From the NCBI RefSeq assembly GCF_003112775.1, contig NZ_BFCH01000028.1:93167-157166 (forward strand): a stretch of 64,000 nt of DNA, written 5' to 3'. Numbering within the stretch: position 1 is the stretch's first letter; every line of letters starts with the position of its first letter. A program made the translations under genes and the position numbers. The notes below the pieces were generated by a model. It saw only the letters and a program-made list of their open reading frames with translations, was not told where the DNA came from and did not search any database. Source of the stretch: Mycobacterium montefiorense. Its GTDB lineage: Bacteria > Actinomycetota > Actinomycetes > Mycobacteriales > Mycobacteriaceae. Of this stretch, positions 52,869-59,598 are shown piece after piece.

Positions 52869-53654
52869 TCAGATACTGGGAATGAGTCCGCCATCGACGC
52901 GCACGACCGATCCGGTGATGTAAGAGGCTCGAGCGCTGGCCAAAAAGGCTACGGCAGCGCCGTATTCGGCGGGATCCCCGTAGCGGCCTAAGGGAATAGC
53001 GGCGGTACTTGCCGCAGCGACGTGTTCGACCGTGGTGCCGTCACGGGCCGCTTTGGCTTCGTCAAGTGCGGTGATTCGGCCAGTAGCGATACGACCCGGG
53101 ACGACAATATTGCTGGTGACACCGTCACGACCAATCTCTGCGGCAAGAGTCTTTGACCACCCCGCCAGGGATGCGCGCAACGAGTTCGATAGCGCGAGGT
53201 TGGGAATTGGGCAGGCGATTCCCGACGACGTGCTGGTGATGATGCGGCCCCAACGGCGTTGGCGCATAGCGGGTAATACGGCGGCGGTAGTGGTAACGAC
53301 CGGGATTACCAGAGCATTGAACCAGGTGTGCCAGTCGGCGCCGGCGATCTCAGTAGCCGCTATCGGCGGAGGACCGCCGGTATTGTTGACCAGGATGTCT
53401 ACGTTTCCGTACCGGTGCGGTAGGTCAGCGAGCATCTCGGCCAAGCTTGTGGCGTCGGTGAAGTCGACGACTAGGGGAGTGAAGTCGAGCTTCTCGTCGC
53501 TTATCGACTTGGCAACTGCGGTAAGAGATTCGGAGTTTCGATCGGCGCCGAGTACGCGGGCACCTTCACGCGCCAGCGCCAATGCGATGGCGCCGCCGAG
53601 TCCGCCCCCGGCGCCGGTGACAAGGGCGACTTTGTCGTTTATTCCGAAATCCAT
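52869..53654 (-). CDS. SDR protein lacking the YxxxK motif
   Basis: 261 residues. Nucleotide motif VTGAGGGLGGAIALAL and NNTGG are canonical. After the active-site Ser region (IITSTSSGIACPIPNLALSN) the expected Tyr and Lys are replaced: the segment reads LSNSLRASLAGWSKTL, with Ser/Arg at the YxxxK positions. A related FabG-like SDR clade with the LSNxLR pattern exists by recall. Catalytic mechanism uncertain, but NAD(P) binding is clear. Confidence 0.88.
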   Translation of the reverse strand: MDFGINDKVALVTGAGGGLGGAIALALAREGARVLGADRNSESLTAVAKSISDEKLDFTPLVVDFTDATSLAEMLADLPHRYGNVDILVNNTGGPPPIAATEIAGADWHTWFNALVIPVVTTTAAVLPAMRQRRWGRIITSTSSGIACPIPNLALSNSLRASLAGWSKTLAAEIGRDGVTSNIVVPGRIATGRITALDEAKAARDGTTVEHVAAASTAAIPLGRYGDPAEYGAAVAFLASARASYITGSVVRVDGGLIPSI

Positions 53655-53679
53655 AGTATGCCTTCAATAATCGGGAGAG

Positions 53680-54507
53680 TTAGGTTGCCAGGCGCAGCGT
53701 GCCCGCTGTTTTGGCGAGGTGGGCTACCACGCTTTGCGCGGTGATCCGCCCTGTTTTGGGGTTCTCGGTGGGAATGTTCGCAATATGGATGTGTAGATCA
53801 GCGGAATCCGAGCGCATATCGACGATATGGGTATTGCGGTCAACCGTGGGATCGGCCCACACCCGCAAGGTGGTGTTATCCGGCCCTATCCCGGCGAGGG
53901 AAAGTGCCACAGCAACATTGAGATTGGCCGGAAAGCCGGTGGCCGCTTGGCGAGCGCTTCCCTCGAAAAGCAGCAGCGGTTCACGCAATGAGCGCAGCTC
54001 GTCGTCGCGACCACGTACGTAGGGGGCGCCGATCAGGCTTGCGATCGGTTTGCGCGTGGTCATCGTGATTTCGAAGATGGTGCCGCGAGCTGCCGCCTGG
54101 ACTGCGTCCAATCCCGCGATCGCTCCAGAGGGCACGCTGATAACGGCTCCGGTTTGGTGAGCGCGCTCGACCAGGCTCCAATGTTGTAGCAAAGCACTCG
54201 AACTCAGGACGACAAGCTGTTTGCCTGCTTCGATAGTTGGAGTGGCGATGGTGGCGAACAGGGCTGCCGGCGCGCATTCGATGACGAGGTCAGAGCAGGG
54301 TTCGATCTGGTCGGCATCCACGACGGGGACTGGTGAGGTGAGCGTCCGGGAGAAGTCTTCAGCGAGCTTCGTGCGGCGGGCGCTCACCGCCGACAGACGA
54401 TAGCCGGTGATACCTTTGTCGAGAGCTTGGGCCACTACGCTTCCGACAGGTCCGAGCCCGACGATTCCGACGCGGATTTGATTCGGGGTGGTGGCGGAGG
54501 CAGTCAT
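53680..54507 (-). CDS. L-aspartate dehydrogenase-like protein
   Basis: 275 residues. Rossmann RVGIVGLGPVGSVVAQAL, LVIECAPAALF, the substrate/NAD loop SVPSGAIAGLDAVQAAARGT and the C-terminal HIANIPTENPKTGRITA typical of NadX-type (DUF108) aspartate dehydrogenases. It would oxidatively deaminate an amino-dicarboxylate or reduce an imino acid. No other NAD-synthesis gene lies here, so a catabolic substrate similar to aspartate is likely. Overlaps the amidase (ATGA). Confidence 0.88.
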   Translation of the reverse strand: MTASATTPNQIRVGIVGLGPVGSVVAQALDKGITGYRLSAVSARRTKLAEDFSRTLTSPVPVVDADQIEPCSDLVIECAPAALFATIATPTIEAGKQLVVLSSSALLQHWSLVERAHQTGAVISVPSGAIAGLDAVQAAARGTIFEITMTTRKPIASLIGAPYVRGRDDELRSLREPLLLFEGSARQAATGFPANLNVAVALSLAGIGPDNTTLRVWADPTVDRNTHIVDMRSDSADLHIHIANIPTENPKTGRITAQSVVAHLAKTAGTLRLAT

Positions 54508-55919
54508 TTACTGCTTTCGAGGACGGGAGCAGGGGTGGGAAGAATTGAGGTCGAACACTTTTGGAAGGCTGCTGCCACGGTGAGGACTGTTTGGTCGGCA
54601 AATGGTCTTCCGGCAAGTTGAAGGCCAACGGGCAAGCCATCGGCGTCGGTGCCCGCTGGGACAGTGATGGCCGGAAGTCCTAAGAAACTGAACGGGCGGG
54701 TAGTGCGCAGCAGGCGTGCCGTCGTCTGTGCGGCATCCTCGGTCGCGGCGGCGATGGTAGGGGCGGTGTCCAACGTCGTATTGGTTGCGAGGACATCGCA
54801 CTCGTCAAGGACGGTGTCGAGGAATCGTGCAAGCGAAGCGCCCTGGGCGCACAGGGCCCGCACGTGATCCGCGCTGCTGGTGACGAAGGCATGATGCAGG
54901 CGGGATCGTATTGCCGCGGGATAATCGTTGGCTGCATTACCAAAATGGTCCCCATGAACCGCTGCTGCTTCGCACCAGGTTAGCAGTGATCCGGCTCGGT
55001 CGTAGTCTCGGAGCGGGCTTAGATCTACTTCGACGAGTTGTGCACCCATGGTCTCCAGGAGCTCCCAGGACGCTTCGATGTTGGTGACTATGTCCGGACT
55101 CGACTTCTCGCGCAGGTAGCCAGAATCGATGCCGATTCTTTTGTTGTGCAGGTTGATATCTATTTGCCCCAACGGCTGCACTGGCCGGCAGTCGATGGAT
55201 GCCGGGTCTGCCGGATCGTGCCCGGCCATCACCGCTAGCGCGAGGGCTACATCCTGCACCGTCCGGGCGATGATGCCGATGGTGTCTTGGGACTGTGACA
55301 ACGAGATCGCACCCCGCCGTGAGATGCGACCAAATGTGGGTTTGAAACCGACAACGCCACACAGAGCCGCGGGAATTCTGACTGACCCCCCGGTGTCGCT
55401 GCCGATCGCGATGGGTACCGCACCGCTGGCGACGGCTGCGGCCGACCCGCTCGATGATCCACCGGCAATGCGAAGTGGGTTGAAAGGATTGCGCACGTGG
55501 CCGTGGTGGCTGTTGAGACCCGTTGCCGAGTAGCCGTAGGGGTCGAGGTTGAGCCGGCCCAGTGTGATTGCGCCTGCACTGTCGAGCTGGTCGAGACATG
55601 GTGTGTCGTCGTCTGCTGCTCGCAGCGATGAACGGCTCACACCCAGACCGGCTGGTTTGCCCTTACGCGTGAACATGTCCTTATACGCATAGGGGACCCC
55701 GGCTAGCGGTAATGGTTGCGGAATAGCAATTTTCATGACGTGGTCCACCTGAGCTGCCAGTTGACGCGCTCTCTGCTCATCGAGGCAAACGAAACAGTTC
55801 GTCGACAGCTGTGCTAGCTGGCTGGCTTCTAGAGCGGACTCGACCACCTCGGTGGCGCTTAGTGATCGGGAGTGCAGGCCGGCGCTGATTTCTACGGCAG
55901 TCAATGGTTGTGGGCTCAT
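54504..55919 (-). CDS. amidase signature family enzyme
   Basis: 471 residues. Ser-cisSer-Lys triad: Lys in GVPYAYKDMFTRKGKPAG, GGSSSGSAAAVASG and the nucleophile in GSDTGGSVRIPAALCGVVGF. Hydrolyses an amide bond, releasing ammonia. Overlaps both the downstream dehydrogenase (54504-54507) and the upstream 68-residue protein (55916-55919), so the three are coupled. The tiny neighbour resembles the AtzG/GatC helpers that pair with some amidases. Confidence 0.93.
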   Translation of the reverse strand: MSPQPLTAVEISAGLHSRSLSATEVVESALEASQLAQLSTNCFVCLDEQRARQLAAQVDHVMKIAIPQPLPLAGVPYAYKDMFTRKGKPAGLGVSRSSLRAADDDTPCLDQLDSAGAITLGRLNLDPYGYSATGLNSHHGHVRNPFNPLRIAGGSSSGSAAAVASGAVPIAIGSDTGGSVRIPAALCGVVGFKPTFGRISRRGAISLSQSQDTIGIIARTVQDVALALAVMAGHDPADPASIDCRPVQPLGQIDINLHNKRIGIDSGYLREKSSPDIVTNIEASWELLETMGAQLVEVDLSPLRDYDRAGSLLTWCEAAAVHGDHFGNAANDYPAAIRSRLHHAFVTSSADHVRALCAQGASLARFLDTVLDECDVLATNTTLDTAPTIAAATEDAAQTTARLLRTTRPFSFLGLPAITVPAGTDADGLPVGLQLAGRPFADQTVLTVAAAFQKCSTSILPTPAPVLESSK

Positions 55920-56122
55920 ACGCTCGCCTCACGCCTGAGGAGTTCCCGGAATTGCCCGATCTCCAGCAGGGCCGTTTCGTCTTTGATCATCGAATCCACG
56001 GTTGAGCGAACGGATCGGATTGTCGAGCTAATTCGGGCGGCTTCAGAGTCATCGATTGCCACGCCATGCCCTAGCAGGATCGGACGGATGCTAGCGGATC
56101 CCGATGCGTCGTAGTCGTTCAT
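55916..56122 (-). CDS. small amidase partner (AtzG/GatC-like, tentative)
   Basis: 68 residues: a leucine/isoleucine-spaced helical protein (ISSTIRSVRSTVDSMIKDET, then EIGQFRELLRREASV) after a short LLGHGVAIDDSEAARI segment. Such LLG-xxV-I/D starts followed by helices recall AtzG/DUF4089 proteins that wrap the amidase AtzE, and GatC. ATGA-coupled to the amidase and overlapping the polysaccharide-deacetylase stop by four bases. Family assignment is inference. Confidence 0.7.
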   Translation of the reverse strand: MNDYDASGSASIRPILLGHGVAIDDSEAARISSTIRSVRSTVDSMIKDETALLEIGQFRELLRREASV

Positions 56123-57027
56123 GAACGCTCGTCACCTGTGGGCGGACAGACGTGGGTACGGTAGTAATCGGCGATTCCGCCGGGTGTGGTGAACCACACG
56201 GATTCTCGTTGGCGCTGTATATGGTCCAGAGCCCGTCGGAAGTGACGCAACCGAAACGGCTGGCCGACGATGAAAGTATGTATCGAGATACCAAGTACCA
56301 GAGGCTGTTCCGAGGATTGTTGCAGCATCTCGTCGAATGATGCGACGACCATGTCCGCGAACTTGTCCGCGCTGCCATGGTGCAGGACGACCATCGGTAC
56401 GTCGTTGACTTCGTGGGGGTAGGGAACGCTCAGAAGTGGACCGGTACGGGTGCTGAGCCATACTGGTTGGTCATCCATCGGCCAATCCAACGTGTATCGA
56501 AATCCGCGCTCTGCCAGGAGGTCCTCGGTGACCGCACTCGGATTGGCGCCTGGACTCATCCATCCTTGGGGTGGGTGCCCCTCGTAATCTGTGATCTTTG
56601 TGAAGGTTTCATCGATGATGGCTCTTTCGGCATCTTCATTCAGCCCGTTTGGATGGATTGAGTTCGTGTGGCCATGCGCAACGAACTCGGCCCTTTGTCC
56701 GCGGAACCGGTTTATTAGTGCCGGAGCATGCTCATAGGTCGCGGTGTTGAGTAGCACAGTCGGCGCAATTCCATACTGGTCGAGAAGGTCTGCGATTCGA
56801 AAGCCGCCCACTCTGTTCCCGTACTCTCGCCATGCCCAGTTGTAGGTATTGGGGTGATCGAGTCCGGGAGAGTAGGACAACCCCAACCCATCCTGGTTGT
56901 ACGAGAAGTGTTCTGCATTTACGGCCACATACACCGCCAGGCGTTTGCCGTCCGGCCAGCAGAAGTCCGGCCGTTCAACTATTGCCGAGTATTCGAAGCG
57001 GCCGTGGGCAGGCAGCGCAGACATCAT
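56119..57027 (-). CDS. polysaccharide deacetylase / allantoinase-like metal hydrolase
   Basis: 302 residues. NodB-type fold: KRLAVYVAVNAEHFSYN, metal His pair in EFVAHGHTNSIHPNGLN and GWMSPGANPSAVTEDLLAER; ends GISIHTFIVGQPFRLRHFRR. PuuE-type members of this fold act on cyclic amides such as allantoin rather than on polysaccharide. With an amidase, RidA and aspartate dehydrogenase-like gene alongside, ring opening of a cyclic amide is the likely job. The start overlaps the GntR stop. Confidence 0.87.
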   Translation of the reverse strand: MMSALPAHGRFEYSAIVERPDFCWPDGKRLAVYVAVNAEHFSYNQDGLGLSYSPGLDHPNTYNWAWREYGNRVGGFRIADLLDQYGIAPTVLLNTATYEHAPALINRFRGQRAEFVAHGHTNSIHPNGLNEDAERAIIDETFTKITDYEGHPPQGWMSPGANPSAVTEDLLAERGFRYTLDWPMDDQPVWLSTRTGPLLSVPYPHEVNDVPMVVLHHGSADKFADMVVASFDEMLQQSSEQPLVLGISIHTFIVGQPFRLRHFRRALDHIQRQRESVWFTTPGGIADYYRTHVCPPTGDERS

Positions 57028-57731
57028 CGTTCTCCGTATGCTTGGGCGATTTGAGCGCGTTCTTGGATCGCGCGTAAATGTGCGGCCATTGCCGCTTTGG
57101 CCCCGTCGGCGTCCGCCGCGGCGATCGCGTCAACGATCGCTGCGTGCTCAGCGATAGGCGCGCCCAGCCCGCCCAGCCGTCTGGCTGTCTGGACTGTCTG
57201 CTCGAACTGAAGCTCGCGAAGCTGACTGATCAATCGCACGTGCAGCGAATTCCCGGTCATCTCCGCGATCGCAGTGTGAAAGCGGAGGTCGTTGCGCACC
57301 CACGTCACGACGTCGGCGTCCTCGCTGTTGGTCGCCGCTAATTCGAGCAGCTGATCCAGCTGAATCGTGCTTCTGCGCTGGGCGGCCAGGCCGGCGCCTG
57401 GGACCTCCAGCATCGATCGCACCTCGAAGAACTCGGTTGAGTTCGTCGTACCAAGTAGGGACAACCCTGCGTCGGTACCGGTTGCACTGATAACGAATGT
57501 CCCTGCTCCCGAACGGCTCTCGATCATTCCTGCCGCACGCAGCCCGCCGAGGGCTTCGCGGAGCACCGGGCGAGACACGCCGAACGACCGAGCCAACGCG
57601 ATCTCCCCGGGCAACCGATTTCCCACCGGGAAGTGGCCCGACCGAATCAGCGTGACCAGTTCGTCTCTTACCGCGGTCGCCGACGTCGTCCGAAGAATGG
57701 GCCCTGTGGTGACCGGCGATCTGTCCTGCAT
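57024..57731 (-). CDS. GntR/FadR-type regulator
   Basis: 235 residues. Winged helix GEIALARSFGVSRPVLREAL and GMIESRSGAGTFV, then FCD effector domain with metal-ligand His in DLRFHTAIAEMTGN and EHAAIVDAIAAADADGAKAA. First gene of the island operon; its stop overlaps the hydrolase start, so it senses an island metabolite and autoregulates. Dyads lie directly upstream of its ATG. Confidence 0.93.
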   Translation of the reverse strand: MQDRSPVTTGPILRTTSATAVRDELVTLIRSGHFPVGNRLPGEIALARSFGVSRPVLREALGGLRAAGMIESRSGAGTFVISATGTDAGLSLLGTTNSTEFFEVRSMLEVPGAGLAAQRRSTIQLDQLLELAATNSEDADVVTWVRNDLRFHTAIAEMTGNSLHVRLISQLRELQFEQTVQTARRLGGLGAPIAEHAAIVDAIAAADADGAKAAMAAHLRAIQERAQIAQAYGER

Positions 57732-57739
57732 CTGTCAAA

Positions 57740-57768
57740 CTGTATTACAGCTTTGCGGAGATCGCAAA
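57740..57768. promoter_or_regulatory. GntR operator candidates
   Basis: CTGTA-T-TACAG (57740-57750) contains the GT-N3-AC core typical of FadR-subfamily operators, nine bases upstream of the GntR start. TTTGCG-GAGAT-CGCAAA (57752-57768), a second perfect dyad, follows. Both would overlap the island promoter. Confidence 0.65.
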
Positions 57769-57939
57769 ACTTGCCGCAGCGGCGGCCGCGAACGCATACG
57801 CGCTTTCGTCACCGGTGACACATCTCTGTTGCCCCGGATACGCGGCTTAGGTGCTTGCCGATTTCAGGTGAGCGGTGCTGGCGCGGTCACGGTGGTTAAA
57901 CCCCGATGCTCCGCCGCCGCCGGAGTATCGTTTCGCTCC

Positions 57940-59598
57940 CTAAATCGCCGGTCCCAGAAGGTCATCCGCGTCGCGAATGATGTAGCCGTAGCCCTGCTCG
58001 GCCAGGAAGCGCTGCCGGTGCGCGGCGTATTCGGCGTCCAGGCTGTCGCGGGCCACCACTGAATAGAAGATGGCGCCGCCACCGTCGGCCTTCGGGCGCA
58101 GTAGCCGCCCCAGTCGTTGCGCCTCCTCCTGGCGCGAACCGAACGTGCCCGAAACCTGCACCGCCACAGATGCTTCGGGTAAGTCGATGGAGAAGTTGGC
58201 GACTTTGGACACGACCAGCGTCGATATCTCGCCGGTGCGGAATGCGTCGAACAATGCCTCACGTTCCTTGGTTTTGGTGGACCCCTGGATCACCGGGGCG
58301 TTCAGCTCGGTGCCGAGCTCGTCGAGCTGATCCAGGTAGGCGCCGATCACCAGGGTCTGCTCGCCGGGGTGTTTGTCCAGAATCGACTTGACCACAGCGA
58401 TTTTGGTGTGCACGGTCGAGCAGAGCTTGTAGCGCTCTTCGGGTTCGGCGGTGGCGTACATCATGCGCTCGTTGTCGGTCATGGTGACCCGGACTTCGAC
58501 GCACTCCGCCGGTGCGATCCAGCCCTGCGCCTCGATGTCCTTCCAGGGAGCGTCATAGCGTTTCGGGCCGATCAGGGCGAACACGTCGCCCTCGCGGCCG
58601 TCTTCGCGGATCAACGTTGCGGTCAGGCCAAGCCGTCGCTTCGATTGCAGGTCGGCGGTCATCCGGAACACCGGTGCCGGCAACAAGTGCACCTCGTCGT
58701 AGATGATCAGCCCCCAGTCGCGGCTGTCGAAGAGTTCCAGATGGCGGTATTCGCCTTTACTGCGGCGGGTGATCATCTGGTAGGTCGAGATGGTGACGGG
58801 CCGGATTTCCTTGCGTTCGCCGGAGTATTCGCCGATTTCCTCCTCGCTCAGCGAGGTGCGCGCGATGAGTTCGCGTTTCCATTGCCGGGCAGCCACGATG
58901 TTGGTGACCAAGATCAGCGTCGTCGCACTGGCTTTCGCCATCGCCGCCGCGCCGACCAGCGTCTTGCCGGCACCGCACGGAAGTACCACCACCCCGGAGC
59001 CGCCGGCCCAAAACGAGTCCGTGGCCAGCCGCTGATAATCGCGTAGCTCCCAGTCATGCAGTTCCAGGTTGATCGGATGCGCCTCGCCATCGACATAGCC
59101 CGCGAGATCCTCCGCGGGCCAACCGATCTTGAGCAGCATCTGCTTGACGCGGCCGCGCTCACTGCCGTGGACGATGACGGTGTCGTCGTCGATCCGGGCA
59201 CCCAGCATCGGCGCGATCTTCTTGTTGCGCAGTACCTCCTCGAGCACCGCACGGTCCAGGCTCACCAGGGTCAGGCCATGCGCCGGGTGCTTGACCAGTT
59301 GCAGCCGGCCGTACCGGGCCATCGTGTCGACGATGTCGACCAGCAACGGCTGCGGCACGGCGTAAAGGGAGAAATTGACCAGGGCATCGACGACCTGCTC
59401 GGCGTCGTGGCCGGCGGCGCGGGCGTTCCACAGCGCCAGGGGAGTGATGCGATAGGTGTGCACGTGTTCGGGTGCGCGCTCGAGCTCGGCGAACGGCGCG
59501 ATGGCGGCGCGCGCGGCGTCGGCCTGCTCGTGGTCCACTTCCAGCAGCACCGTCTTGTCGGACTGCACGATCAATGGTCCGTCGGTCATGTCATCCAT
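57940..59598 (-). CDS. ercc3: XPB/ERCC3-type DNA helicase
   Basis: 552 residues; the ATG at 59598 overlaps the upstream stop (TAATG), and an ATG three codons in (59589) gives the length I recall for Rv0861c. Walker A VVLPCGAGKTLVGAAAMAK, motif II IIYDEVHLLPAPVFRM (DEVH), motif III LTATLIREDGREGD and C-terminal SKVANFSIDLPEASVAVQVS and RQEEAQRLGRLLRPKADGGG. A 3'-5' SF2 helicase with a damage-recognition N-terminus. Its 3' end is duplicated, degraded, at 50545-50631. Confidence 0.96.
   Translation of the reverse strand: MDDMTDGPLIVQSDKTVLLEVDHEQADAARAAIAPFAELERAPEHVHTYRITPLALWNARAAGHDAEQVVDALVNFSLYAVPQPLLVDIVDTMARYGRLQLVKHPAHGLTLVSLDRAVLEEVLRNKKIAPMLGARIDDDTVIVHGSERGRVKQMLLKIGWPAEDLAGYVDGEAHPINLELHDWELRDYQRLATDSFWAGGSGVVVLPCGAGKTLVGAAAMAKASATTLILVTNIVAARQWKRELIARTSLSEEEIGEYSGERKEIRPVTISTYQMITRRSKGEYRHLELFDSRDWGLIIYDEVHLLPAPVFRMTADLQSKRRLGLTATLIREDGREGDVFALIGPKRYDAPWKDIEAQGWIAPAECVEVRVTMTDNERMMYATAEPEERYKLCSTVHTKIAVVKSILDKHPGEQTLVIGAYLDQLDELGTELNAPVIQGSTKTKEREALFDAFRTGEISTLVVSKVANFSIDLPEASVAVQVSGTFGSRQEEAQRLGRLLRPKADGGGAIFYSVVARDSLDAEYAAHRQRFLAEQGYGYIIRDADDLLGPAI

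Noticed and set aside
50545..57940. Classic integrative element with integrase, att site at a tRNA, or insertion sequences
   Set aside because: No integrase, transposase, tRNA or terminal inverted repeats were found; only the duplicated gene end supports an insertion.
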